The position numbers were made by a program, and so were the translations under genes. 64,000 nucleotides of DNA, taken from Muribaculaceae bacterium. GTDB lineage: Bacteria > Bacteroidota > Bacteroidia > Bacteroidales > Muribaculaceae. Location of the stretch: the NCBI GenBank assembly GCA_029061225.1, contig JAIDSM010000140.1, positions 1 to 64,000 on the forward strand. The letters run 5' to 3'. The notes under the pieces are model-generated. The model searched no databases. It was given only the letters and a program-made list of their open reading frames with translations, and was not told where the DNA came from. How positions within the stretch are numbered: the stretch's first letter is position 1; each line of letters opens with the position of its first letter. Below are positions 7,996 through 16,129 of the stretch, in pieces.

Positions 7996-8443
7996 GCTTG
8001 ATCTGACGGTTCATAGACTGCTCGAGCGAGATGAGGGTCTCGGTCTCGGTGACGCCCTTGATGTGCTGGATACGGTCGTTGAGGAGCTCCATGAGGTGCT
8101 GGTTGTCGCGAGCGAACACTTTCATGAGCATTGAGTACGGGCCGGTGGTGAAGTGGCACTCCACAACCTCGGGAATGCTTTCGAGATCGGCTACCACGCC
8201 GCGGTACATCGATCCTTTCTCAAGCTTCACGCCTACATAAGTGCAGGTGTTGTAGCCGAGTTTCTTCGGGTCTACGTCATAGCCCGATCCGGTGATTACC
8301 CCCATTTCGATGAGACGCTGGATTCTCTGATGGATTGCCGCGCGGGATACGCCGCATACGATGGCCACGTCCTTCGACGGCGTACGGGCGTTGTTCATGA
8401 TGATGTTCAGGATCTTTCTGTCAAGATTATCGACCTTTTCCAT
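7973..8443 (-). CDS. Lrp/AsnC-family transcriptional regulator
   Basis: The 156-residue protein has an N-terminal winged HTH (LDRKILNIIMNNARTPSKDV, then GVSRAAIHQRIQRL) and a C-terminal RAM ligand-binding domain (about 70-145; VVECHFTTGPYSMLMKV). It fits Lrp/AsnC regulators, which respond to amino acids. I start it at the Met before EKVDNLDRKI rather than an upstream in-frame Met, because that places it at the family N terminus. A clear promoter lies about 105 bases upstream. It overlaps the YfhO-family gene, which it may control. Confidence 0.92.
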   Translation of the reverse strand: MEKVDNLDRKILNIIMNNARTPSKDVAIVCGVSRAAIHQRIQRLIEMGVITGSGYDVDPKKLGYNTCTYVGVKLEKGSMYRGVVADLESIPEVVECHFTTGPYSMLMKVFARDNQHLMELLNDRIQHIKGVTETETLISLEQSMNRQIKLETDDAK

Positions 8444-8546
8444 GATTGTTGTTGTCTTGTTTTTAGATTCGGTTCTGTTTATAAGTATTCTCGCATTTTT
8501 CAATACCTCTTCAAGCATCGGATATTGGAAATGCGACTTCTTTTTG

Positions 8547-8574
8547 CAAAGTTAATATAAAAATTGTAAACAAA
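8547..8574 (-). promoter_or_regulatory. Bacteroidota promoter for the Lrp-type gene
   Basis: On the minus strand TAACTTTG (8547-8554) matches the -7 consensus, with TTTG (8571-8574) 16 bases further upstream as the -33 element. Confidence 0.7.
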
Positions 8575-8612
8575 CAATATTCGGCGCAAAATTTTTTAGC
8601 AAAACGATAATT

Positions 8613-8724
8613 TTAAGTCTTCAGTCTTCAGTCTTAAGTCTTAAGATAGCGGACAAGCCGCTTGGGTTACTCTGAAGACTGAAGACTTAAGACTAAAGAC
8701 TTAAGACTTAAGACTGAAAACTCA
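8613..8724. repeat. inverted heptad element with GCGGACAAGCCGC core
   Basis: Left arm 8613-8647 is built of AAGTCTT/CAGTCTT units; the core hairpin GCGG-ACAAG-CCGC is at 8649-8661; the right arm 8672-8724 is built of the complementary units AAGACTT/AAGACTG. The period is 7 throughout, and the arms can pair. The stop codon of the LolE-like gene (8722-8724, minus) is the first triplet of the array. The same core and unit type recur at 12390-12533. Confidence 0.85.
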
Positions 8725-9945
8725 AAACCGTGACCTTGCGAAAGACCCCGCTACCCACGCGCATATGGCCGTGATGAAGGCTATGGGCGCGAGTGTGATC
8801 AGCAGGTCCATAGCTTGCAGACGCACCGGATACGGCATATCCGTTCCGTCAATGCTGCCGTTGGCAATGGTGATGAATCCGAACTTCTCCTGCAGCAGAC
8901 ACAGCAGGGCTCCGAGGGCCAGCCCCATGAGGGCCCCGAAGAGGGAGACGAGCACGCTCTCCCAGCGGAACACGGCGGCGATCTGATGCTTTGCCATGCC
9001 GATGGCCGACATCGTCTGCATGGAATCCTGTTTCTCGAGCACGAGCATCGATAGTGTGCTCACTATGTTGAAGGACGCGATGACGAGGATGAAGAAAAGG
9101 AGTAGGAATGTCATCCACTTCTCTATCTGCACCATACGGAAATTGAGCTGCTGCTGCATCAGGCGGTCTTTGACGCTGTATTCAGGTCCGGCTTTCGCAG
9201 AGATCTCTTTGAGCAGGCGCCCCGTGTCGGTTCCCGGTGCCACGCGGATCTCGATTGCGGTCGCCTCCCGGTCGTAGAGAAGGAGGTCGCGCACGAGCGA
9301 TATGTCGGTGAAGATGGTGTTTTCATCATATGTGTCCTGCAGCGACTGGAAGACATCGGCCACGTATACCGAGTCCATCACGAAGGCTGCGGCGGGATTG
9401 GCCGGGTTGAATCTGCCGGTCCTTTTCGGGGCGAACACCATGAGAGGTTCCGAATAGTCAAACATCCCCAGCTTGTAGGCGAGACCTATCGATAGGAGTG
9501 CCGGATTCGGGGTCTCGGCGTTCTGAAGCGTGGATCCTGAGGCCACGAGCAGAGAGTCGATGGCCGTCACCTTGGAATATTCTTCCGGTACTACCCCCTT
9601 AAGGACAATCGGAGTCTCTCTGCCGTTGTAGAAACCGAGCGCGTTGTCGGTCAGTGTGGGGGTTGCGACGGCGACTCCCTTGATCTTTCCGATTTCGGCG
9701 GCCAGTGAGTCGCCGTTGGCTATGGTCTTTCCGCGAAGCGGTGTGACCATGAGGTCGGGCGAGAGGGTATCAAGGCGTTCTGTGAGGACAGACTGAAAAC
9801 CGTTGAAGACGGATAGCACGCACACCACGGCGGCAGTGGCCACGGCGACCCCTGCCACCGAGACTAACGCGATGGCGTTGACCGCGCTATGCGATTTCTT
9901 ACCGAAAAGATACCGCAGCGCAATGATAAAAGGTATAGACTTCAA
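8722..9945 (-). CDS. LolE/LolC-like lipoprotein-release ABC permease
   Basis: The 407-residue protein has the MacB/FtsX permease layout: one N-terminal membrane helix (about 22-48; AIALVSVAGVAVATAAVV then SVFNGFQ), a large periplasmic domain (50-270), and three C-terminal helices (about 280-305, 325-355, 375-400). This is the LolC/LolE type that hands lipoproteins from the inner membrane to the carrier. The only start giving the family N terminus is TTG, since the frame upstream runs to a stop with no ATG; this TTG lies at the end of a heptad array. It follows rbfA, a common order in Bacteroidales. No LolD ATPase is in the window. Confidence 0.85.
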   Translation of the reverse strand: MKSIPFIIALRYLFGKKSHSAVNAIALVSVAGVAVATAAVVCVLSVFNGFQSVLTERLDTLSPDLMVTPLRGKTIANGDSLAAEIGKIKGVAVATPTLTDNALGFYNGRETPIVLKGVVPEEYSKVTAIDSLLVASGSTLQNAETPNPALLSIGLAYKLGMFDYSEPLMVFAPKRTGRFNPANPAAAFVMDSVYVADVFQSLQDTYDENTIFTDISLVRDLLLYDREATAIEIRVAPGTDTGRLLKEISAKAGPEYSVKDRLMQQQLNFRMVQIEKWMTFLLLFFILVIASFNIVSTLSMLVLEKQDSMQTMSAIGMAKHQIAAVFRWESVLVSLFGALMGLALGALLCLLQEKFGFITIANGSIDGTDMPYPVRLQAMDLLITLAPIAFITAICAWVAGSFARSRF

Positions 9946-10185
9946 TGCGTTATGCGTTTTACGTTTTGCGTAGTCCGTAATTCATAAAGCATAATTGCTT
10001 CAACAAATACTATTGCTCAGCTCGGAGAGCTGTCATCATGTCGAAACCCCGGGCATCAAGCCCGGGGTCAAGCCAAGGGCTCAGTAGCCTCGGAGAGGCG
10101 CTTCGTGATACTTTACTTATTGTTCACTGTTTAATACTTAACCCTTAACCCTTAACTCTTAACTCTTAACCCTTAACTCTTCTTA
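9944..10185. repeat. composite heptad/REP-like hairpin element (copy 1)
   Basis: This fills the rbfA-permease spacer. 9944-10003 holds heptads of the ATGCGTT/TTACGTT type, running to the TTG start. 10004-10118 holds three hairpins: AGCTC-GGA-GAGCT, CCCCGGGC-ATCAA-GCCCGGGG and GCCTC-GGA-GAGGC. 10124-10185 holds about nine CTTAACC/CTTAACT heptads that include the rbfA stop codon. The hairpin core is about three-quarters identical to 15925-16040. Confidence 0.85.
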
Positions 10186-10571
10186 ACGTCATCCGGATCT
10201 ACGTAGTCATCGGCAGTCCCCTTGATGGGGTCGCTTGCCAGCAGGCGGTCGATGTTCTCGGCGTAGTCGAGGGAGTCGTCAAGGTAAAAAGCGAGGTCGG
10301 GACATTTGCGGAGCACCTGCTTCACGGCCTGTGCCAGCTCGTAGCGCACGGTCTTGCTCTGCTTCTTGATGTTTTCGAGTATCTCGTTGCTCTTTTCGGG
10401 AGGGAAGATGCTCAGATATGCTTTTGCCACAGATAGGTCGGGTGAGACGCGCACTGCGCTCACGGATACGAGTACATTGCCCATGGCGGCTGTCTGCCGG
10501 CGGAAAATCTCGCTCAGTTCCTTCTGGATAAGTCTTGATATCTTAGCTTGTCTTTTAGATTCCATAGTCAT
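10173..10571 (-). CDS. rbfA: 30S ribosome-binding factor A
   Basis: The 132-residue protein matches RbfA, the KH-like cold-shock and 16S maturation factor (RQAKISRLIQKELSEIFRRQ at the N terminus; ISVSAVRVSPDLSVAKAYLS-type core). It helps process the 5' end of 16S rRNA in small-subunit assembly. The first Met is used, but Met3 (MESKRQ) is equally possible. The C terminus (DDVKKS) ends on a TAA that is the first unit of a TTAAGGG-type heptad array. The LolE-like permease gene follows on the same strand. Confidence 0.92.
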   Translation of the reverse strand: MTMESKRQAKISRLIQKELSEIFRRQTAAMGNVLVSVSAVRVSPDLSVAKAYLSIFPPEKSNEILENIKKQSKTVRYELAQAVKQVLRKCPDLAFYLDDSLDYAENIDRLLASDPIKGTADDYVDPDDVKKS

Positions 10572-10572
10572 T

Positions 10573-10645
10573 TCTGTTTAATTCATAATTCATAATTCAG
10601 AATTTCGATTAATGCATAATTCACAATTCATAATGCATAATTACT
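10573..10645. repeat. heptad array before the rbfA start
   Basis: About ten units of the ATTCATA/ATGCATA type at 7-base spacing, ending just upstream of rbfA on the minus strand. Complementary units occur at 10740-10790, so the spacer can fold as long imperfect arms around a 95-base middle in which I see no further structure. Confidence 0.8.
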
Positions 10646-10739
10646 CTGCATCTTGATTATTCTGCTACCTACATAACGCACAATAGTTGGAATAAGTTCT
10701 AAATGGCATTTTGTAGATGTGATTGGATTAATAAGTAGG

Positions 10740-10790
10740 AATGCATTATAAAGAATTATGCATTATGAATTATGCATTATGCATTTCCTG
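10740..10790. repeat. heptad array over the methyltransferase stop codon
   Basis: Units of the ATTATGC/ATTATGA type at 7-base spacing. The stop of the O-methyltransferase gene (10763-10765, minus) is inside, so its last five residues (IMHNS) are repeat-encoded. Confidence 0.8.
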
Positions 10791-11425
10791 AGAAGGCTTA
10801 TTCCGTCGCGGAAAGGAAGAATCACTGTCTCGAACCCCGGGAGCGATGCCGCCTTTTCATTAAAGGTACTGACACCCCGCGTCTGCGGATCGTTTTCATA
10901 CGCCGGATCGCAGACATGTCCCGACCAGAGCGTGTTGTCGGCTATGATGAGTCCTCCCGGCCGCAGCATACGTGCCGCTTCCTCAAGATAAGCGGGATAT
11001 TGCCGCTTGTCGGCGTCGATGAAGATCATATCCACCGACTCGTCGGCAAACTCCCTGCAGATGTCGAGAGCCGGTCCTATGCGGAGTTCTACCTTGCCGC
11101 CATGCTCCGACGCGTCGAGCTGTCGGCGTATGAAATCCTCCAGTTCGTCGTCTACCTCGATAGTCACAAGGTGTCCATCCTCGGGCAGTCCTTCGGCGAT
11201 GCATAGGGCTGAATAGCCGGTGAAGGTGCCAAGTTCCACGGCGAGCTTTGGGGCGCACAGCTGTGTGAGCATCTTCAGGAGTCGTCCCTGCAGATGTCCC
11301 GACACCATCCGTCCGTTGATGAGCCGCAGATAAGACTCTCTGGTGAGCTGTCGCAGCAGCTCCGGCTCCTCCGAAATGTGGGAGTCGACGTAAGCGTCGA
11401 TCCCCGATTCAATCTCATATTTCAT
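10763..11425 (-). CDS. class I SAM-dependent O-methyltransferase (Methyltransf_3)
   Basis: The 220-residue protein resembles the catechol/caffeoyl-CoA O-methyltransferase family. Motif I is AVELGTFTGYSALCIAEGL (about 80-98), followed by an acidic residue after strand 2 (TIEVDDEL), then MIFIDADKRQYPAYLE and ADNTLWSGHV, where the DADK and DN aspartates bind the metal. It is cytosolic with an unknown substrate. It overlaps the 3' end of aroQ by 11 bases, so the two are co-transcribed. The last residues (IMHNS) come from a heptad array. Confidence 0.9.
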   Translation of the reverse strand: MKYEIESGIDAYVDSHISEEPELLRQLTRESYLRLINGRMVSGHLQGRLLKMLTQLCAPKLAVELGTFTGYSALCIAEGLPEDGHLVTIEVDDELEDFIRRQLDASEHGGKVELRIGPALDICREFADESVDMIFIDADKRQYPAYLEEAARMLRPGGLIIADNTLWSGHVCDPAYENDPQTRGVSTFNEKAASLPGFETVILPFRDGISLLRKCIMHNS

Positions 11426-11861
11426 TTCTCCTCAATATTGAGCGGATTGCGAGGAGGTAGCCGTCGAGGCCGAGGCCGCAGATGGTGCCCTTCGCCGCGC
11501 TTGCCACCACATCCTTATGTCGGAACTCCTCACGCGCGTGTATATTGGATATGTGTACTACTATCACTGGCACCGGTGCCATCTCCACCGCGTCGTGAAT
11601 CGCATACGAATAGTGGGCATACGCCCCCGGATTTAGCACTATCCCCTGACAGACAGGGTCGAAAGCGAGTTCCTGAATACGGCTTACTATCTCTCCCTCG
11701 CTGTTTGACTGGAAATACTCCAGCGCCCCCTGCCCGTAGGTGAGTTCAAGCACTAAATCTTCCGCCTCCGGCAGGAAATCCTCGAAAGTACGGCTGCCGT
11801 ACACTGCCGGATCCCGCCTGCCAAGCATATTCAAATTTGGTCCGTTGATTATCGCGATCAT
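11415..11861 (-). CDS. aroQ: type II 3-dehydroquinate dehydratase
   Basis: The 148-residue enzyme dehydrates 3-dehydroquinate to 3-dehydroshikimate in the shikimate pathway and forms dodecamers. Diagnostic parts are INGPNLNMLGRRDP at the N terminus with the following Tyr (VYGSRT), FQSNSEGEIVSRIQ, the NPGAYAHYSYAIHDAV active-site stretch, and HISNIHAREEFRH. It heads a two-gene unit with the O-methyltransferase. A heptad array lies just upstream of its start. Confidence 0.96.
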   Translation of the reverse strand: MIAIINGPNLNMLGRRDPAVYGSRTFEDFLPEAEDLVLELTYGQGALEYFQSNSEGEIVSRIQELAFDPVCQGIVLNPGAYAHYSYAIHDAVEMAPVPVIVVHISNIHAREEFRHKDVVASAAKGTICGLGLDGYLLAIRSILRRNEI

Positions 11862-11862
11862 A

Positions 11863-11922
11863 GTTTAATTAATTCATAATTCATAATTCATAATTGATGT
11901 GTCTTTCCCAGCTCGGAGAGGT
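11863..11922. repeat. heptad array and partial REP-like hairpin before aroQ
   Basis: Three perfect ATTCATA units (plus flanking partial ones) end about 8 bases before the aroQ start on the minus strand. Next to them, 11908-11922 (CAGCTCGGAGAGGTG) is a fragment of the hairpin core seen in full at 10004-10118 and 15925-16040. Confidence 0.75.
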
Positions 11923-11958
11923 GTTCTATGATATAGCATAAAGCCGTACACCCTAACC

Positions 11959-12336
11959 CTAAAATAATTGAACGAGTTTTGGCAGGAAGATAATCAGTCC
12001 GGCTGCTGCCGCCCCTATCGCCATCATGAGCACTCCGGCCGCCCCCACATCCTTCGCCTTCTTTACCAGCGGATGAAACTCCGGACTCACAAGGTCGGCC
12101 AGCGCCTCCACCGCTGAGTTCATCGCCTCCCCCATCAGCACCGCGCCGCAGCACAACGCCACGACACACCACTCAGTGGCGGATATATCCAGCACAAAAC
12201 CAAGCGCGACAGCGCACACCATCGCAAGCACATGGATACGTGAATTATGTTCATCCCGCAGCAGTGTTCCGATACCGGCAAACGCATATCCGAACGACCG
12301 CATCCTCTTCCTGATAGAAAACTTTTCCTTCTTCAT
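11959..12336 (-). CDS. dgkA: diacylglycerol/undecaprenol kinase, DgkA family
   Basis: The 125-residue inner-membrane protein has three hydrophobic helices and the conserved DgkA segment EAMNSAVEALADLVSP followed by KKAKDVGAAGVL. It phosphorylates diacylglycerol or undecaprenol, recycling lipid for phospholipid or envelope-glycan synthesis. In many Gram-positives and Bacteroidota the substrate may be undecaprenol; the sequence does not decide. It lies upstream of aroQ on the same strand, with a 97-base spacer holding part of a repeat. Confidence 0.92.
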   Translation of the reverse strand: MKKEKFSIRKRMRSFGYAFAGIGTLLRDEHNSRIHVLAMVCAVALGFVLDISATEWCVVALCCGAVLMGEAMNSAVEALADLVSPEFHPLVKKAKDVGAAGVLMMAIGAAAAGLIIFLPKLVQLF

Positions 12337-12389
12337 GTCGCAAAATTAATCAAAAATCCCCAATCCTCCAATTCCCTCCCCCCTGATAT

Positions 12390-12533
12390 GAGTCTTGAGT
12401 CTTCAGTCTTCAGTCTTGAGATTGCGGACAAGCCGCATGGATTATTCTCAAGACTGTAGACTCAAGACTTAAGACTTAAGACTGAAGACTCAAGACTGAA
12501 GACTCAAGACTTAAGACTTAAGACTTCAGACTG
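12390..12533. repeat. inverted heptad element with GCGGACAAGCCGC core (copy 2)
   Basis: Left arm 12390-12420 has four GAGTCTT/CAGTCTT units; the core hairpin is 12424-12436; the right arm 12447-12533 has about twelve complementary units (CAAGACT/TAAGACT/GAAGACT). The core and about 15 bases on its right match 8649-8675 closely. It lies between divergent dgkA and pckA. Confidence 0.85.
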
Positions 12534-12572
12534 GTTAAAAATAATTAAGAATGGTTCTTTTTGGCGGATAGA

Positions 12573-12604
12573 TTTGCTGAAATGCTAATTTTTCATTAAT
12601 TTTG
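12573..12604 (+). promoter_or_regulatory. Bacteroidota promoter of pckA
   Basis: TTTG (12573-12576), 20 bases, then TAATTTTG (12597-12604). The leader to the pckA start is about 95 bases. The rest of the 12337-12703 gap is filled by the heptad element; I see no other gene there. Confidence 0.75.
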
Positions 12605-12703
12605 TCGCAAAATTAAGGAGAAGATTGTTATCATTATGACCACCTGCGTCATGATGGTCGAAAAAAAGAAATATCATAAACCCAAAAATATCAACTTGAC
12701 AAT

Positions 12704-14305
12704 ATGGCAGAGTTAGATTTGTCCCGCTACGGGATCAAGGGTGTGAAGAAAATCATCCACAACCCTTCCTACGATCAGCTTTTCATTGAAGAAACAAAGC
12801 CCGGCCTCGAAGGCTATGAAAAGGGTATCCCCACAAGCCTCGGCGCTATCGACGTGATGACAGGCGTCTACACTGGCCGCAGCCCCAAAGACAAATACCT
12901 CGTTAAGGACGCCACTACAGAAAACACTGTATGGTGGAACACTCCCGAGTATCCCAACGACAACAAGCCCATCACTACCGAAGTATGGGACCAGCTCAAG
13001 AAGATCGCTATCGACGAACTCTCCGACAAGGAACTTTTCGTAGTCGACCTCTTCTGCGGCGCAAACGCAGCTACACGCCTCAAGGTACGCTTCATCGTGG
13101 AGGTGGCTTGGCAGGCTCACTTCGTGACCAACATGTTCATCCGTCCTACTGAGGAGGAACTCAAGGACTTCGAACCTGACTTCGTAGTCTACAACGCTTC
13201 CAAGGCTAAGGTTGAGAACTACAAGGAACTCGGCATCAACTCCGAGACTTGCGTCGCCTTCAACATCACCGACAAAGAGCAGGTGATCATCAACACCTGG
13301 TATGGCGGCGAGATGAAGAAGGGTATGTTCTCCATGATGAACTACTTCAACCCCCTCCGCGGCATCGCTTCCATGCACTGCTCCGCAAACACCAACATGG
13401 AGGAGACCAGCACAGCTATCTTCTTCGGTCTTTCCGGCACAGGCAAGACTACCCTTTCCACCGACCCGAAGCGTAAGCTCATCGGCGACGACGAGCACGG
13501 CTGGGACGACGAGGGCGTATTCAACTACGAAGGCGGCTGCTACGCTAAGGTCATCAACCTTGACAAGGAGAGCGAGCCCGATATCTACAACGCTATCAAG
13601 CGTGACGCGCTTCTCGAAAACGTTACCGTTGTCAACGGCGAATGTGATTTCGCTGACAAGAGCGTGACAGAGAACACCCGCGTTTCTTATCCTATCTATC
13701 ACATCAAGAACATCGTCCGCCCCGTTTCCAAGGGTCCGGCTGCTGATCAGGTCATCTTCCTCTCAGCTGACGCGTTCGGCGTTCTTCCTCCCGTGTCCAT
13801 CCTCAACGACGAGCAGTGCAAGTACTACTTCCTCAGCGGCTTCACCGCTAAGCTCGCCGGCACAGAGCGCGGCATCACAGAGCCTACTCCGACATTCTCC
13901 GCTTGCTTCGGCGCAGCGTTCCTCAGCCTCCACCCCACTAAATACGGTGAAGAGCTCGTTAAGCGCATGCAGAAGAGCGGTGCCAAGGCTTACCTCGTGA
14001 ACACCGGCTGGAACGGCACAGGCAAGCGTATCTCCATCAAGGATACCCGCGGCATCATCGACGCTATCCTCAGCGGCGACATCCTCAAGGCTCCTACAAA
14101 GACCATTCCTTACTTCGACTTCGTAGTTCCTACCGAACTCCCCGGAGTAGATCCCAAGATCCTCGATCCGCGCGACACTTACGCTGATCCCGCTGAATGG
14201 AACAAGAAGGCAGAAGACCTCGCAGCCCGCTTCATCAAGAACTTCAACAAGTTCACTACCAACGACGAAGGCAAGGCACTCGTAGCCGCAGGCCCGAAGC
14301 TCTGA
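12704..14305 (+). CDS. pckA: ATP-dependent phosphoenolpyruvate carboxykinase
   Basis: The 533-residue enzyme interconverts oxaloacetate and phosphoenolpyruvate. In Bacteroidales it commonly runs as the CO2-fixing route from PEP toward succinate. The kinase P-loop GLSGTGKTT spans 242-250, followed by [21 protein letters not shown], the metal- and substrate-binding part of the ATP-type enzyme. Length is standard. Codon use is strongly biased (AAC, GAC, CTC), as expected of a highly expressed gene. It has its own promoter and a strong hairpin terminator. It works in the same pathway as the fumarase encoded later in this window. Confidence 0.98.
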   Translation: MAELDLSRYGIKGVKKIIHNPSYDQLFIEETKPGLEGYEKGIPTSLGAIDVMTGVYTGRSPKDKYLVKDATTENTVWWNTPEYPNDNKPITTEVWDQLKKIAIDELSDKELFVVDLFCGANAATRLKVRFIVEVAWQAHFVTNMFIRPTEEELKDFEPDFVVYNASKAKVENYKELGINSETCVAFNITDKEQVIINTWYGGEMKKGMFSMMNYFNPLRGIASMHCSANTNMEETSTAIFFGLSGTGKTTLSTDPKRKLIGDDEHGWDDEGVFNYEGGCYAKVINLDKESEPDIYNAIKRDALLENVTVVNGECDFADKSVTENTRVSYPIYHIKNIVRPVSKGPAADQVIFLSADAFGVLPPVSILNDEQCKYYFLSGFTAKLAGTERGITEPTPTFSACFGAAFLSLHPTKYGEELVKRMQKSGAKAYLVNTGWNGTGKRISIKDTRGIIDAILSGDILKAPTKTIPYFDFVVPTELPGVDPKILDPRDTYADPAEWNKKAEDLAARFIKNFNKFTTNDEGKALVAAGPKL

Positions 14306-14357
14306 TAATGATGCATACTTCATAATGCACATTGCATAATTGTATGTAGCAGATAAT
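14303..14357. repeat. degenerate heptad array after pckA
   Basis: Units such as GATGCAT, AATGCAC, ATTGCAT and AATTGTA keep a 7-base register from the pckA stop codon (TGATAAT) to just before its terminator hairpin. This is one of the more decayed arrays. Confidence 0.55.
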
Positions 14358-14361
14358 TTAG

Positions 14362-14392
14362 AAGGCCCCGCCCCTTAAGGGCAGGGCCTTTT
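14362..14392 (+). terminator. rho-independent terminator of pckA
   Basis: AAGGCCC-C-GCCC pairs with GGGC-A-GGGCCTT around CTTAA, and a T-run follows. An extra small palindrome, CCGGACC-TT-GGTCCGG, follows at 14424-14439, before the next gene. Confidence 0.85.
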
Positions 14393-14459
14393 CCATTTCC
14401 GGATAATTTGTTTGTTTCTGTGTCCGGACCTTGGTCCGGCTCCAAAAATTAACCTGACA

Positions 14460-15797
14460 ATGAAACCTCTAAGCCTCGGATACTTACTAAACCTTTTAAA
14501 CCTCTTAACCCTCTTAACCCTCGCAATCTCCTCCTCTGCCGAGAATTACCCCTACCGCAGCGACGTGCTCTGGGTCACTGTCCCAGACCATGCCGACTGG
14601 CTCTACAAAACCGGTGAGAACCCGACTGTCGACGTGCAGCTATATAAATATGGTGTGCCCGTCGACGGCGTCAAACTTACCTATGAGATTGGCGGCGACA
14701 TGATGCCCGCCGACTCGAAAGGGGAGACCCTCCTCAAGAACGGCCGCGCCTCAATCAAGACCGGTACGATGAAGACTCCCGGTTTCCGCGACCTCCGTCT
14801 CTCGGCAGATGTTGACGGCACAGTCTACAAGCACCACATAAAACTAGGATTCTCCCCCGAGAAAATCGAACCCTATACCGAGATGCCGAAGGATTTCGAT
14901 GCTTTCTGGAATAAGAACCTCGAGGAACTATCCGATGTGCCACTCGACTTCAAGATGACTCCCTCTCCCAAATACACCACCGACAAGATGGACTGCTGGC
15001 TCGTAAACCTTACAGTAAGCAAGCAAGGTCAGTCCATCTACGGATATCTCTTCATCCCGAAAGATGCCAAACCCGGTTCATGCCCCATCGTGCTCTGTCC
15101 CCCCGGCGCCGGCATCAAGACCATCAAGGAACCGCTGCGCCACCGCTACTACGGTGAGAACGGTTGCATCCGCTTCGAGATGGAGATTCATGGACTTAAC
15201 CCCGAGATGACCGACGAGGCCTTCAAGGAGATCAGCAAGGCATTCAGCGGGCGCGAGAACGGTTATCTGCAGAATGGACTCGACAATAAGGACAACTATT
15301 ATATGAAGAGGGTCTATCTCGCATGCGTCCGAGCTATCGACTTCCTGACCACGCTCCCCGAATGGGACGGCAGGAACGTCGTGCTGCAGGGTGGCAGCCA
15401 GGGTGGAGCCCTCGCCATCGTGACCGCCGGACTCGACAAACGTGTGACGGCCTGCGTCGCCAACCATCCCGCCCTCAGCGACATGGCCGGATACAAGGGC
15501 GGCAGGGCAGGGGGGTATCCCCATTTCCTCCGCGTCGACGGTATGGACACCCCCGAGAAGCTCAACACCATGGCATATTATGACGTAGTGAATTTCGCCC
15601 GCCGTGTGAAATGTCCCGTCTACATGACCTGGGGCTACAACGATGACACCTGTCCTCCGACCACCAGCTACGCCGTCTACAATGTCATCACCTCCCCGAA
15701 GGAAGCCCTTCTCACCCCCATCAACGAGCACTGGACCTCCGAAGCCACCGAACGCGGCCATCTCGACTGGATCCTCCGCCATCTAATTGAGAATTGA
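14460..15797 (+). CDS. exported acetyl-xylan-esterase-like (CE7/AXE1) hydrolase
   Basis: The 445-residue protein starts at the Met of MKPLSLGYLL; an earlier in-frame Met would run through a palindrome. The signal peptide is odd: LLN LLN LLT LLT, encoded by tandem 9-base repeats. After an N-terminal beta domain (25-130), an alpha/beta hydrolase domain of AXE1 type carries Ser313 (GGSQGG), Asp395/396 (GYNDDTCPP) and His434 (RGHLDW). It likely deacetylates plant-cell-wall sugars in the periplasm or outside. The last residues (LIEN) and stop lie in a heptad array. Confidence 0.85.
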   Translation: MKPLSLGYLLNLLNLLTLLTLAISSSAENYPYRSDVLWVTVPDHADWLYKTGENPTVDVQLYKYGVPVDGVKLTYEIGGDMMPADSKGETLLKNGRASIKTGTMKTPGFRDLRLSADVDGTVYKHHIKLGFSPEKIEPYTEMPKDFDAFWNKNLEELSDVPLDFKMTPSPKYTTDKMDCWLVNLTVSKQGQSIYGYLFIPKDAKPGSCPIVLCPPGAGIKTIKEPLRHRYYGENGCIRFEMEIHGLNPEMTDEAFKEISKAFSGRENGYLQNGLDNKDNYYMKRVYLACVRAIDFLTTLPEWDGRNVVLQGGSQGGALAIVTAGLDKRVTACVANHPALSDMAGYKGGRAGGYPHFLRVDGMDTPEKLNTMAYYDVVNFARRVKCPVYMTWGYNDDTCPPTTSYAVYNVITSPKEALLTPINEHWTSEATERGHLDWILRHLIEN

Positions 15798-16080
15798 GAA
15801 TTGAGAATGGCATTATGGGTAGGCGGTTTCCCAACCGCCCCGAACTGTCGTGGTTAATCCTACGGACTTCAGTCCGGGCTCACGGCTCAGTTCGTGGAGC
15901 AGATATTGTATCGAACCCCCGGGCTTCAACAAAGGCGATTGCTCAGCTCGGAGAGCTGATATTGTATCGACCCCCCCGGACTTCAAGCCCGGGGTAATGC
16001 AAATGGATCAGTAGCCTCGGAGAGGCGCTTCGTGATGCCCTCAGTCCACAATTCTCAATTCTCAATTCTCAATTATTATT
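15785..16080. repeat. composite heptad/REP-like hairpin element (copy 2)
   Basis: Left arm 15785-15810 is AATTGAG units starting within the esterase gene end; right arm 16046-16080 is the complementary AATTCTC units. Between them are GGCGGTT-TCCC-AACCGCC (15822-15839), CGGAC-TTCA-GTCCG (15863-15876), and two tandem related copies of a hairpin pair (15885-15929 and 15931-15996), ending in GCCTC-GGA-GAGGC (16014-16026). The core 15925-16040 is the sister of 10004-10118. Confidence 0.85.
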
Positions 16081-16085
16081 ATTTT

Positions 16086-16117
16086 TTTGCTAATTAGCGG
16101 AAAAAGTTGTATCTTTG
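16086..16117 (+). promoter_or_regulatory. Bacteroidota promoter of secDF
   Basis: TTTG (16086-16089), 20 bases, TATCTTTG (16110-16117). The predicted transcript has a leader of about 100 bases. Confidence 0.75.
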
Positions 16118-16129
16118 CAAGTTGAAAAG

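Noticed and set aside
12390-12533. Possible CRISPR array
   Set aside because: Units are 7 bases without spacers and are degenerate; no cas genes are near. It is a heptad element.
12713-13702. A 329-codon open frame antisense to pckA
   Set aside because: It mirrors the strongly biased codons of pckA, has no promoter and no recognisable domain.
15078-15782. A 234-codon frame antisense to the esterase gene
   Set aside because: The esterase frame has catalytic residues and a signal peptide; the antisense frame has none and is low in structure.
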